This document shows positions 34,157 through 46,705 of a DNA stretch of 64,000 nucleotides, in pieces. The notes under the pieces are model-generated. The model was not told where the DNA came from, searched no databases, and was given only the letters and a program-made list of their open reading frames with translations. Numbering within the stretch: the first letter of the stretch is position 1; every line of letters starts with the position of its first letter. Origin of the DNA: Pyrocephalus nanus. Taxonomy: Eukaryota > Chordata > Aves > Passeriformes > Tyrannidae. The stretch lies in contig CM076275.1 of the NCBI GenBank assembly GCA_038380795.1, forward strand, positions 5,458,501-5,522,500, in the 5' to 3' direction. The position numbers and the translations under genes were made by a program.

Positions 34157-37100
34157 AGTGGTGTCCTGGGCTTGGTTTAAAACTCGGACTAAGCTTGATG
34201 TATGTGTCCAATTCCCATCTGCTTTGTTGTTATTTAAATGAAAAATGCCCTCTTCTTGCTTTCTAGGCCCTCCATCCTTCTTCTCTTACTGATGCTGTTG
34301 ACCTGGATTCCTTGGGTGCTCTGCAATCCACCAAGTCGCAAAAACCTGCAAAATTATCAACTGCTTCTGATCACAGTCTGCTCCCATCCATGGGATACTC
34401 CTTCCAGTGCTGTCTGGTAAGTCCTTCCTTTCAGATTCAAGTAAGTCATGATGCCTATGAGATTATATAGGTAGATCCCAGGGGAGTCTACTTTGGGAAT
34501 GGTAAAACAAAATATATCTTGCTCATTCAATATTTTCTTCATCAAATTGAAGGGAAAAAATAATGAGTAAAAGATTTTTTACCTTCTTGTGTGTAAAGCT
34601 TGGAACAAGCTGAGGTGTCAAACTCAGGCATTTAAGGTTCTAAGGAACATGATTAAAATCCCGTGACATGACTCAGTTTGTGTGAAAGGCCGAAGTTAAC
34701 ATGCAAAAATCACCTTGTTCCTCTGATATCAAAGCTGCAGTGGGCACTGCCCTGACATGCTACCTGGAGGAGTCCTGGGGGATCAGGGCTGGCTGAAATG
34801 ATGGTTCCCTCCCTCCCTTATGTTTTTCATAAGTGCCACTTCAGACAGTCACCCATCCAAGAGAACACAGGCCTTTGAGTGGAGACAGTTTCCTCCCCGT
34901 GTGGGATGTGCAAATACTTTGCTACATAAGAAGAGCATTACATGCTTGTTGTCTGAGATCTGTGTTTGCTTTCAGCACCTTTCCTATGTGTGTGATACTG
35001 GAAGCTAAAGAAAGCTGCTGATGTGAATTGCCTGGGCAGCTGCTATTGAGCTCATATAGCTGTCATAACTTCATATAAACTTCTATCAGATATGCCAGAC
35101 TGTCAGCACTATGGAACACTGGGCCAGCTCTCAGAGGGTCCAGCAATTTCTTGTGGCTTAGGCAGTATGTGAGGAGCTGCTGTTTTTACCCTGCTGATTT
35201 CTAAAGATGAGGGTTTTATTTAAAAATTCACAGCAACATCTGGAGCTCTCTTACGTCCAGCTGATGTGGGAAAGTTATTAACCTTGGGTGAGCAGAATTT
35301 GCTTTTTAAAAAATGAATCAAAAGAGCATGTTTTGATACATTAAAAAATGCATGTCATAAAACTGCTGTTTCTGTGCCTGTCGAAGCCAAGAACTGTTCA
35401 GGCGTGTGAAAGAGCAAAGAGAAAAATGCCAATAAAAACTATCCAAGCCTAACAGAAATATTAGGAAAGGAGATGAAAGACAACCACCTGGGATGCTCAT
35501 GAAACAACTGATTTTAATCCCCTGCTGATGCTACATGTTTCCTTAGAAAGGGAATTTATAGATAAAGGAAAGATTGCATGGATAATACGCTCGGTCAGTG
35601 TTTGCAACCCTCAGCCTGGGGCCAAAAACTCCTTGAAGGCAAGGAATGGTGCTTTCTTGTAGATGGCAGGAATTCCCCTATTTCTTGCAGCTCCTCTGCA
35701 GATCTGCTAGTGCTTTAGGGAAGGAGTGTTGGCCTCCAATCATACAGAAAGGAGGCAGCAATGATCACAGACAAACATGCACAAGGAGGCAGTGCAATAG
35801 ACTTGGGAGCTGTTCAGTCTCTGGAAAAATGTACCTGAGAGAAATTTGTAACAGATCAGAAAGACCGGGAAGGGTTTGGAAATGGTAGCACCGGCTTTGC
35901 ACTGCTGAGATAAAGTTTGTAATACAGTGGGCTTATGAAAACCTTCAGGATTTATCCTTATGCAGCAGTATGAGTTTGGACAGTGGCCAGGATACCATCT
36001 GCAAGTGTCCAACAAAAATCCAAAACGCTTTATAGACTGGATATTGCTCTCCCTCCACTCCCCAACAGCAGTTCCAGCCAAGTGGGAGCAGAGGAATTTT
36101 ATAAGATTAGCAGGCTACAGGCTACAAGCAGAGAGCTAACCTTGTCTGCCTTCAAAGCCAGGGGTATAATCTCTAAATTAAATTTACATGATTTATCACA
36201 TCTAGGAAGATTGGTGAAACAACCAGAAAAAACTAGAGGAGTGGGGAGGAGATGACAGCCATTGGACTGGAGGGGTTTTCTTTCATCAGTGGTAAAAGGC
36301 ACAACTCAGAGCACTGAAATGGGATTAGTAGTGGGTCCCCAAACAAAATTGTTCTAAAACACAGAGGTGCTTAATATGTTATTTTCAAAATGCAATATCT
36401 TAGGACAGCGACCCATCTGTTGTCACGGAGGAGTCAGATGGAAAGTGCATTAAGAGTTGGAATTAGTCCCCACTGGGAGAACTGCACTGAGTCATGGTGA
36501 TATATGGGATCTGAGCAAAGGGAAGAGAGACAATATTTTCCCTATGATTTATGCATTGCATAGTCACTGCCACTTTCTAGAGCATTTCTATTCTCTTGGC
36601 TGCAGACAATACAAAGAGAGATTCCCCCTGGCTCCTTTGCTCATTATACTGGGGGTTCAGTGGTGGAGAAGCTCTGTTAGGTCAGTGGAAATGTGTTTGA
36701 AAAGTGAGGAGAAACCCAAATGCAAAGGCCAACAAAAGCTGACCTAAGAGAAGAAATAGCAGACTTGATGCATTTGATTTGCTTGATGCCTTAATGTACA
36801 GTCAATGCACAGGAGGATGGTTTGGTTGAGCATCACAAGAATGTTGCTTCTTCACACCCAGCTTTCATGACATCCTATAGAAGGCCTTGTACAACTGTAA
36901 ATCTGTGGAGAAGAGGGAACAGGGAATTTAGGCTGTGCAAGATCAGGCTGCTTTGGGAACAGTGTGGGTTTACAACCAGGCTCAGTCCATGGGGCAGAGA
37001 GAGCTAAAACCATGCTTATGTCTGTGTAGATTAAATTAGAACTAGACCCAGGATAACTGCAGCTGCTGAGCCTTTGGTGCTCAGAATAAAAGTCACCCTG

Positions 37101-39554
37101 TCTTCCCCTCTGTGATCCCCTCTCCATCATTTCCCACTGCTGCTCAGTTCTAGAGGCAGTTTGCCCTCTTTCAGCTATAGGATCTGATTTTACTTTGCTG
37201 GTTCTTAAATAATAGCTACAGCTAAGACAGGTATAAAGCCACATCCTGAAAACTTACCCCACACAACTCACAAAGCTTTCTTGTTATCCCTGGGAAATCT
37301 GGGTACCTCCTAAGGAAGAGCTATGAAATTTTTTGCCTTGTTAACTCCTGGGATCTTCTTAGGAATCCTATCATATTTCATTTTTATTACCTGTTACTAG
37401 AACTACCCAGGTGGCATATTGAAGAACACTTGTCAAAAAAATGTAGCATTGTTCTTTTATTAGGAATAAAATGAAATTTATCTCATAACCTAATCTCCTT
37501 CTGAAATTACTATAGATCCAGGCAAAGAGGAATCGAAGATAATATATTTTCTTCATTTATTGCATTAGCATTCATCATCTTTCCTTGTATTTTTCCATCT
37601 GTTTTTCAATAAAACCCCAGGTATTTAAAGGCCAGTAAAGACCATTTTGTTTTGGTTTTTTTTGCTGAGTTTTGCCCGGTTAGCTAAACCTGGCATGTGG
37701 CCAGCCTCACATCCACATAGTCTCTGTTAAAGCTTGGTGGGGTGCCACTCCAAGGAGACAGCTCATTAAATTCATGTTGGCAAATGTTTGTCACTTTCTC
37801 AGGAGCTCTGCAGTGATTAAGGTTGGGATTTTCATCTCCTCATCTCTGAGCTGGTTCCGGATCCATGCTAACAGGCACTTTTGCAGGTAGCCAGGATTGC
37901 TTACCCTCTAAAGTGTCTTTCTCTCTCTCTGCTGTTGAGAGAGCCTGGATGACAAGCCTAGATTACATACTTCATTTTTTTGATGCTTAAAATGAGATGA
38001 ATTCTGTCTTCCAATTCCTTCAAAACTGTTTACTTGATTTTCCTTCCCTGCTGCCTCTGGCAAGAGCCTGTTTCAGATCAGCTCCTCCCTACGTGAAGAG
38101 ATCCTCGCTCAATTCCTCCCAGGCTTGACCTTTCCCGAGCTTTTTCATTTATGCCACCTGCTTCCCACGTTTGACATAGCCCTAAATAGTTTTGTATCAT
38201 CTCATGAATTCTCTTTAGAGTTATGTTTTACCTCGGTCACCTCTGAGTCTCCTCTCTCCCGACAAATACAGGTCATGTTTGCCCAGCACTGCTGTGTGAG
38301 GTGCCAAGCTGCTGAATCAGTCTTGTGTTGCTTAAACTCCTTCCTCACAGCAACATCTTCTGGGCCAAGCTTTTGCTTGCTTGGAGTGTGACAGTGAGGG
38401 ACAGGAAGGACACAAGGAAATTATTTTTCCTTGGCTGAGGCTCTTGTGCTGGAAGAACCTTGGTGCAGCTGAATGTCTCCAGAGACGCGAGGAGGTTGCT
38501 GAAGGCAGTATAGTAGCTCCATGAAGAGGGTTTGTGCCAAATTTAAATGCTGGGAATTTCTGGGGGAAATGGAATGGATTAGTTGCTCTCTGTTGTTTGT
38601 TTCTTTGTTTGTTTTCCTTAATAAATTTTTGGGAACCTCAGGCACACCAGAAAGAAGATTGAAAGGTTGGTGAGTAGCTCCCCGGCTACATACACATATT
38701 TCCCTCTTCTTTATTTCTTTTCCTGTCCAGTTACCCTGAAATTCCCTTTCCTATTGTCTGTGTTGTTTCTTCAGCTTGGACATCAGAATACCATGGAGGA
38801 AAAGGCCATAAAAGCAGAGCATGTTTCAACATTACCCGAATGGCACTGTTGTAATATGCACTACAGTGCACTACAGCTGCTTATCCAGCACTGTAGATTT
38901 CATAAAGTGGAGCATCTTGATCACAATCTCAATTTACTACTTGCTGCAATCTAATCCTGTGCCTTTGTGTGCTCCCAGGGATTTTTAGATTAGGTGCACA
39001 CTGAGCCTTGGGACAGCAGAGAGAGGAAGGCTGGTATGAAAGAGGCAGAGTTGAGGTTTTGAGGAAAAAGACTAATGAAGGTATGGGTGAGAAGATAAGC
39101 TGACTGACATTCTGGGCTTGCTCAGATGCATAGAGGGAAATTAGTCTTCCCTCTGGTATGAGGGATGGTGTGGACCCATCCTGCCACACTCCAGCATGTC
39201 CTTTCACTGTCTCAGCCTGTTCCTGAGACTACCAGGCTGAGGTTTGTAGTGCATTCACCTCCTTAGCTCTGTGTCTTCTCCTAGAGTTGTGTCTGGCAGA
39301 GCTGGGTGATCTGAGAGGGAAAAAATATCCACTGTAAACCTCACTCAGAACATCACTGATTTGGAAGAACAACTTCCAGGAAGCAGGTGAATAAAGGATT
39401 TATCAAAGATAGTTTTGACACCTTCTTTCTTTCTGGCTGACTGTGTGTAGCCTTGAGAGACTGGTCACAAGGCACTGATACAGTTTTCCCATCTTACTCT
39501 CCATTACCTGAGCCTGTGAGAGGTATTACCTGATACCTGTGAGAGAGTTTCAGA
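34157..39554. other. Intergenic DNA, no gene seen
   Basis: No exon or additional repeat family was recognised. A CT-rich microhairpin lies at about 37921-37943. The stretch 38080-38260 carries a few more CpGs than its neighbours and could be a conserved element (unverified). An imperfect tandem duplication of about 22 bases (ATTACCTGAGCCTGTGAGAG and a variant) lies at 39503-39547. Confidence 0.55.
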
Positions 39555-39634
39555 CTTGGTGGGCCATTAACTTAAGAGTTGGACCTGATGATCCCTGTGA
39601 GTCCCTTCCAATTCAGAATATTCTGTGATTATGT
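39555..39634 (+). mobile_element. CR1 LINE, short degraded 3' end
   Basis: The core GAGTTGGACCTGATGATCCC, then a CCTTCCAATTCAGAATATTC-type end with the octamer ATTCTGTG and a damaged ATTATGT copy, is the last 80 bases of a CR1 element. Everything 5' of this is lost or unrecognisable. Confidence 0.8.
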
Positions 39635-41029
39635 AACTTTCCAGCCTTTTACTACGGAGAGGGAAGGGGATCCTTTTTTTTTCCACCTCAAGAGGGAGGT
39701 GTCCCTTGTCCTGTGTTATCAGGGTGACAGCATCCTTTGTACCATAAGGGTTTTAACTTCATGATGGGAAGGTAAGAAAACACTAGATTTTGTCTAAAGC
39801 AAGGCTTTGAATCTGTGAAATACTTGTAAGGCAACAAAACTTGCAAAAGGTCTGGAATGTGGCTGATTTACGACCGCTCTGTGGGCGTAATTTTCTCTGC
39901 TTACTGGTCCTGTGCTTTATTTGCTTTGGGAGAATACCACAGTGAGTGTTTCTGTGTGACATTTACAGTTGGCCTCATGCAAATTGGCCCAGCAGCAGCC
40001 CAGGGACAGTAGACCATGAACTTATAAGGGCTGGCAGGGAGAGTGTACAGTGAGGTCAATATGGGGGTGTGATTTCTCCTCCCTGCAAGAAGGGAGCTGG
40101 ATCAGTTGCTGTGGAAGGATGCTCTGGAGAGCTGATGCAGAATTATTTGCTCTGTGTTTCAGCTGCTCTTTTTTTTTTTTTTTTTTTTTTTTTTCCCAGC
40201 CAAATCAAACTGGTATTTTGGAGCCACGCTGCTTAGTTTCAAGCCTCAAGGCATTTTTCTCACTGCACGATGCTATTTAGTTTATTAACTTTTTGTCTGT
40301 TTTGCTATTTTAAGAAAAGTTGTGAGAATAGATATTGTTCTTCCCTCCTTCTTTCCCAGACCCTTACACAGATCTGATACAATTTTATTTGAAAGAAAAA
40401 AGGAAGAGAAAAAAAGACTTTGGAGCAGAATTTGAATGTCTAGCTGGAAACAAAATATTTTGGGTGGAGGGAGAATGAAGTTGTGTAATTGGAATTGATT
40501 TTTAAGGTTTACCAGGGAATTTACACTGCAGTGAGGCCTTGAGAGGAGCAGGGAAAAAAGATGCAAAATAGGAATGGTGATACAGTGATATCAGGCACTT
40601 TGGAATGTGGTGGGTGGCTGTGGTTGTGTTGCAAGCAACAAACCCACTGTGTGTCTGCATGGTGCAGTGTAAGGTGAGATACTGCAATTCTCTGAAGAGA
40701 TGGAGGTACTGGTTCTAATATCTTGGAGTAAGGTACACTCTGCAGCAAGAGCTGGCACAGCTTTTGTATTTGCCTAGATATGGCACTGATTTATCTCAGG
40801 AAGGAATTTCATGCAGTGGGGCACTGTGGGAAGACAGTTGCTTGTGATTTACTCATTGTGCCAAACTTGCTCCGAGTTTTATTTTTAAAAATCCTGTGTA
40901 GTCTCTTTTTCCTGCCTCCCCCTCCCGCACTGAGCAGCACTAAACGCTGTTTGCCGCTGAGGACATTTAAACTAATTTTTCAAAAGTGCTGATGAGGCAG
41001 GACACACTTTTATTGTTGTCATAATACCT
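39635..41029. other. Intergenic DNA with T26 run
   Basis: No gene was recognised. An uninterrupted T26 run lies at 40169-40194, followed by CCCAG. That resembles a very strong polypyrimidine tract plus splice acceptor, but no exon-like open segment with a donor was identified after it. Confidence 0.5.
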
Positions 41030-41280
41030 CTCGAGCTCGCTGCCTTGATTGCGTTTGTAAAACACCGACCTTAATAAGTTGGAACCCCGAGGAACGGATG
41101 GTGCAGACGGCAGCCCCTGAACGACAGCCCATCTGCTGCGTGTCTTGCAGGCCAAAATGACTTCATTACAAGGCAGCAGCGAGCGGAGCACAGGGGCTGG
41201 CAGGAGAGCTCAGCTTCGCTGTACCTACCGCTACGCTCCTGCCCCGTTTGATCCCATGGTGCGTGCCAAGGTAATTGGCA
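41030..41280 (+). other. CpG-enriched islet with an exon-like segment
   Basis: About 15-20 CpGs occur in 250 bases, well above the flanks. Within it, 41151-41270 is framed by an acceptor-like CTTGCAG and a donor-like AAG/GTAATT. It is exactly 120 bases long and open in a frame with ATG at 41157, preceded by A at -3. The 40-residue reading includes RRAQLRCTYRYAPAPFDPMV, which I do not recognise. It may be an exon of an unannotated transcript, a CpG-rich conserved enhancer, or chance. The frame continues open past the putative donor to 41546, so the frame alone proves little. Confidence 0.3.
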
Positions 41281-41654
41281 AGTTCTGTTCCTCCTGCTGG
41301 GAGACTCTTTCATTACACAGCATGTTTCCTGTGAGCAGGGGGGGAGTGTGCACTTTGCATGTCAGCACATCTACACAGTGGTGGAGGGCCGAGCTGGACA
41401 GCTGCCTCCAAAGGAGGTGCACAGGATTAGATAGCAAGGGAAGGAGAGAGGCAAGACAGGGCATGGTGAACAGGCAGCTGCTGTTCCTGAAGCCCATCTT
41501 TACCTGCCTAGGAAGTGTTAAAAAAACCCCACAACTTTTCAACTAGATGCCCTCAGTAGCACAACAAGAAAAAGCTGGAAGTTTGGGGAACCCACTCTGG
41601 GCCCAATAATCATGCACTGTGAGTCTGGAAGACTCCTGATGCATGTCAAGATGT

Positions 41655-41886
41655 CCAAGGGAAGTTCAGGTTGAACATCAGAAAGAATTTCTTCACTCAG
41701 AGGGTGGTTAAGCACTGGAATGGGCTTCCCAGGGAGGTGGTTGAGTCACCATCCCTGGAAGCGTTCAAGAAAAGACTGGATGTGGCACTTAGTGCTGTGG
41801 TTTAGTGGCATGGTAGCGTTTGGTCAAAGGTTGGACTTGATGATCTTGGAGGTCTTTTACAAGCTTAATGATTCTGTGATTCTATG
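41655..41886 (+). mobile_element. CR1 LINE, best-preserved 3' end in the window
   Basis: It starts with GGAAGTTCAGGTTGAACATC, continues through AAGAATTTCTTCACTCAGAG, GGTGGTTAAGCACTGGAATG, GGGCTTCCCAGGGAGGTGG and GGTTGGACTTGATGATCTTG, and ends with tandem octamers ATTCTGTG (41871-41878) and ATTCTATG (41879-41886). The two octamers at the 3' end are the hallmark of CR1, which lacks a poly(A) tail. It lies 370 bases downstream of the CpG islet. Confidence 0.95.
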
Positions 41887-44160
41887 TAGAGCAACATTCA
41901 CGTGTTACCCAACAATGAATGGACACACATCCTGGTACTGTGCAGTCCAGACTGTCAGTGGCTGGGAACAGCCAGGTGACCCCCACCCAATGCAGTCCAA
42001 ATCAGAAGGACTGTCAGACTCTCTCTTCTAAAGAGGAGGCAGTTCTGTAGTCAGGCTCAAAACTATAGCATGTACTGTACTGTCACAGGCAAGAGAGATT
42101 TGTCTTCCCTTAGTTGAAAAGGGCTTGAGCCAAGTTCTCAGTGCGCTTGGATCTCATGATCAAGTTTGCAAGTGTGTCTCAGCTCTAGCCTGGGGTATCT
42201 GCAAGTCAAAGCCAGCCTGCAGCTCAGTTACTGTCCCCTGGGTTTGACCTGCATGTATGGCTCTTTTGACTTTGGCTCTCCTGAAAATGTACTCTGTTCA
42301 ACCTGAAATTCATCTCGTTCTCCCTATTCCACACGGGATACCTCTTGCCCTCACTTTGCACCTACCAAAAACTTTCTCTGGAAGCAGTGATCCCTCTGAC
42401 CAGGCTGTGGAGTTTCCTCTCAGCTCTTGGCTGTCTCAACCTCCCTGTGCACATTCACAGTGGCAGCTCAGTTGCCACAGCCAGGGGCCCTACTATTTCA
42501 GTCCTGGCCTTGGTCTGGGAAGGCTATGGTGGCAGATTATGCTGTGATTCAGTAATAATGATAAAAGGTTGGATGTGCATGGATCTGTGTGTGCTTATAG
42601 CTGACTTAACAGTAGCTAATTAATTTTTCCCAGTGCTGGGATTTGCTGGGGAGGCATTTTCTCCAGCTGTGGCTAAAACCCTCTCCAAAGTTTTGTCCTG
42701 TTAAAGATGCTGATGTGGAATGATAGTAGACACACATGTTCTCACTCCCTGCATACACCCTGTATTTGCTGTTTCCCCTCTACTTTTTGGGTCCAAATGA
42801 ATATGGAAGTTGTCTCTGATTGAAAAGAATCGACTCTACTAAGTTGGGGTTTTTGTCTGAGGTATCTCCTGGTTTTATGAACTGCCTCTCCCTCTCACTG
42901 TTTCTTGGTTATGATGTTGTGCCTACAGGTCATGTCTTGATGAGAATCAGACTGGGCACTGAGTCCTTTTGGGGAATCAGATGCTGGGGTTAGCAGTTGA
43001 AGCTTTTTGGCAATTTGCTTTCAAATGTCTTGGCAACAGGAATAGTTTAGAGCTAATGAAATAAATGAAGAGGAAAGAGGAGGTCATCTCTCAGGCTGGA
43101 AAAGGCAGCGTATGTCATTTACTTGACACTGGCTTTAAGACAATACAGTTGTCCTAGGGGAGAAAATCCTGTGGATTTCTTCTCCCTCCTCTTTCTTTGG
43201 TGTAGGCACTCACTTGGGAAACATGGGCTGCTAAAGGTGTTGAGGGTGTATCTGGGCTGAGTGAGGCTCTGCTGGGGCTGAATAAGTGAGGAAAGAAAAA
43301 AAAAGCCTGGTGGAACAGACTCTCTTCTTCTGCCATTTAGAAGTCGTCATGAAAGTAAAAGACCTGAGTTGGTTTGCAGAGTCATTGCAGTATTTGTATA
43401 TGTGTGAGCAGTCCCTCGCCTTTGTCTGGAGGAGAGGGAGCAGTGGATGGCCTCTCTGAACTTCCTCCATCTCCCTAGATCCTATGGTGCCAACCTTATT
43501 GGCTAAGGAAGCACAGAATCAATGTTTTTGACTTGTCAATATTCTTGTCCAGCTTTTTTTATCCTTCTCCCTCATTGCTCTCTCCATTGCACTTGTTTTA
43601 TTTTTACTTCTCTTGATTTCTACCTCTGCTCCTTTGTGACGTGACCTTTCCACATCTTTAAGTTCATGGTCTTCATTCTGTGTGTTTGATACAGTTTTAA
43701 GTAGCTTTGTAGTTTCTTTTCCTTCCTCAGTCCCTCCAGAATAGATATCACTCAGTCAGGTCATATTTTTTTCCCCTTCTATAGATTCCAGCTCCAAATC
43801 TCCACCCTGCTGTTGTAACTAAGGTCTCCCAGTCCCAGACTATCTCACAGCATCCCTGTCACCATCTCTGCATGCTTTTGTAGTGATCCTTTGTTGGCTG
43901 CTGTCAGCAGCTAAATGCATTTTCAAATATTCTCCCTCTCTGTCTGCCATTACTGAAGCTTTGTTGGTGTGTTCAACCTCATGCCCTGGGTCTCTGAGCA
44001 AGAACAGGGACTTTCTCATCCCTGTCTCTGAGCACAGGGAAATGGCTTGGTGAGAAATGGAGATGTCTCCAGAGGTAGTGCCATGATCATGCTGCCACAT
44101 GGGACACTGCTTTGGGAGGAGGCAAAAGGCACAGCAGTTGCTCCTACACTGTATTTAGAT
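41887..44160. other. Intergenic DNA, no gene seen
   Basis: No exon, RNA gene or further repeat was recognised. The stretch near 42610-42670 carries a TAGCTAATTAATTT homeobox-like cluster. The rest is unremarkable. Confidence 0.5.
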
Positions 44161-44580
44161 TTGTGTCCTTTGCCTCTTGTCCTGACTCTGGGCACCACCA
44201 AGGGGAGTTTGGCCCTGTTGTCTTTATCACCTCCATCAGGAATTGATACACACTGATGAGGTCTCCCTGGGAGATCTCTTCTCCAGGCTAAACAAATCCA
44301 GCCCCCTCAGCCTTTCCTTGTACATCAGGTGCTCTGGTCCCTTAGTCATCTGCCTGGCACTTTGCTGGACACCATCCAATATGTCCATGTTTCTCTTGTT
44401 CTGGTGAGCCCAGCACTGGCACAGGACACCAGATGTGTCTCACTAGTACTGACCAGAAGGGAGTGACCACATCTGCCTCAACCTGCTGGCAGTCCCCTGC
44501 CTGGCACAGCCCATGGTGCTGCTGACTGCCTTGCCATGGGGGCACGCTGCTGGCTCACATTCAGCTTGTCCCCCAGGACA
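44161..44580 (-). mobile_element. CR1 LINE internal/3'-region fragment, minus strand
   Basis: The plus strand is the reverse complement of a CR1 segment. It runs through TGCCTCTTGTCCTGACTCTG, GGGCACCACCAAGGGGAG, GATGAGGTCTCCCTGGGAG, CTTCTCCAGGCTAAACAA, CCCCCTCAGCCTTTCCTTG, a GGTGCTCTGGTCCC block, CACTGGCACAGGACACCAG and CTGCTGGCTCACATTCAGC. It is about 420 bases and diverged, with no intact coding capacity. The usual octamer end is missing, so it is truncated on both sides. Confidence 0.9.
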
Positions 44581-46674
44581 GTGATGTGCACTGCATGCTT
44601 CAGTGTATTTCCATTTAATTTGTGTCATTAGTGTTTCTTCTGGCTGCTGGAGCCATTTGTGTTTGCATTAGAGTGTTCCAGTTTGTACTGAGTATTATCA
44701 GATAGCAATTTAATGTGAAATGGGCAAAAGCTGATTGAAGGGCCAAGGCAATTCTCTCCCTCATCATCTTCCAGAATAAGCACTGCTGCTGTAAGCTCCA
44801 AAAACACCTGTGAATGAAAGAATGTTCTTAAATTCTTGGATGACTTCCAGCATCTATCTGTGGGGAGGATAATCTTTCTGTGAAGAAAGGATGGAAGCCT
44901 GTGTATATACAAAGGTGACATTAAACTGAGCTACCCTTCCACTCACATTTGTTAATAATCCATTGCATATGTTTTGAAGGCTTAAAGGCCCAGTGTGAAT
45001 TTCTTCTTGGGAAAAGGAGCCTTGTACAAGATGGTTTTCTAGGCCCCAGAGACGAGCAAATCTTCCTCAAATATTTTGAATCATTGATGGATATTTGCTC
45101 CAAGCTTTAATCCTTTCTGTCATGCCAGCCTCATTTTTACCCAAGTGACTGTTTCTGATGGCAGGAGGGTGAGATAGTGGCACTTTCACATCAGAATGGA
45201 GCCATCTCAGCACAGGTGGGAATCCCCAGGGAGCAGTTCAGATGCTCTGTACAGTGATAGGATCATAGGAGAATGCTTCTGAAACAGCAAAAAGGGCTTC
45301 CCAAGGTCTTTCAGATACCTGTCTCTTGATTCAGACTTCCACTCTGAACCTGACAATCTTTTCCCTGAGCAAAATTTCAGAGAATTGCAGCCACTTCAAC
45401 CTATCCTGTTGTCTTTGATAACTGGCTGTGCAGCAGACACAGAAAAAACTGCCCAACCTTTTTCCTCTGCCTGTGGCAGTCCTCAGGTGCTCCCACATTC
45501 CCCTCTCCCAGCACCACCAGGAAAAGCCTGTCTTGTTCTCAAATGAAAAAAAATCCCACCCAGCAACAGAGAAGTTTCTTTGCTGTGGAGGGTCAGCAGT
45601 AGGTGGATTACACCCTGAAAATCCCCTGGCAGTTCTTGGAAAATAGGATTTAGGTCTTTGTATGAAAGCAACTTTTATTAAGCAAACTGCTATCCAGTTG
45701 GCTCCCTGGAGTGCTCAGCTACGTGAATTTAGGAAGCTTTTAGCCAGGAAATTGGAGGGACATGGTTATCTGTCACAGGCTTAAAAACCCTCCCAGTGCC
45801 CCCCAGGGATGACGCTTCTATACAGATGCAGGAAAAAAATCCCTATGTAGTCAAAGCAGTGAGGAGAGGAGCAGTGGCTACCAGGTGATAACATGTCCAT
45901 TTAAAATAAAAAAAGAAAGTCTCTAATTTTTAATCATGAGAGGGATTTTTTTGGTGGTCAACTATGAGAACCTGAGGCCTGTAAACGCTACAGCTTTCTG
46001 TATTTATCCGTGTGGTGGTTTTGTCTGAGGTGACTGCTTTACAAAATGTTGAAAATAGCATCCTGCTGGTGGGTTTAAGAACAAATTGAGCAATAGCCTT
46101 GTTTCTGAGGGCAGAAGTGGAGAAGGTGTGGCCAATTCTTTAAGAAAATACAGATGCATGCACATGTATTGTTTGTGTGTTTTAGAATAAATGCCTTTTG
46201 CTGATGTGCTCAGGAAAACCTCATGAGCACAGCCTTTGGGCTTTGTGTGGACTGATCATATTCCTCAGGGTAGTGGAAAAAGCCTGAAGGTTGTCATCCA
46301 GCTGCCAATAGCTTCAGTGGCCCAGCTGGACACCTGGCAGCTCTGGGGTATGGCACACTTGACCCCTTTCATGGGATCATGTTTGACTGTGCTAAACGTG
46401 ATTGTGGCACTAAGAGCTGCTGCACTGGCATAACTCCAATTAGAGATGCTCTGTTATGGTTGTGTTTCTCTAACAGATTTGGGAGCTACTTGCATTGGAC
46501 AGTAGTTGATCTGGTCCTGGAAAGCTTGTCTGTTGTGGATAAGGTCAGCAGAGAGCGGAGACTCCTCCAGAACTGGAGCCTGAGCCCAGATAAAGATAAT
46601 CTGAGCTCAGGGCGATGAGTTCTAGTCACAGGAATAAAATGGGCCCTTGTTTCTGACTAAACTTGATTGTCTTC

Positions 46675-46705
46675 TTTTTTTTTTTTTTTTCCTTTCTTTT
46701 TTTTT
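46675..46705 (+). repeat. T-rich tract (T16, then CC-TTT-C-T9)
   Basis: A homopolymer T run is followed by a C-interrupted T run. No associated retroposon was seen. Confidence 0.85.

Noticed and set aside
40169..40200. Poly(T) plus CCCAG as a splice acceptor
   Set aside because: The motif is strong on paper, but no matching donor or exon-like open segment was identified downstream, and T runs of this kind are frequent here.
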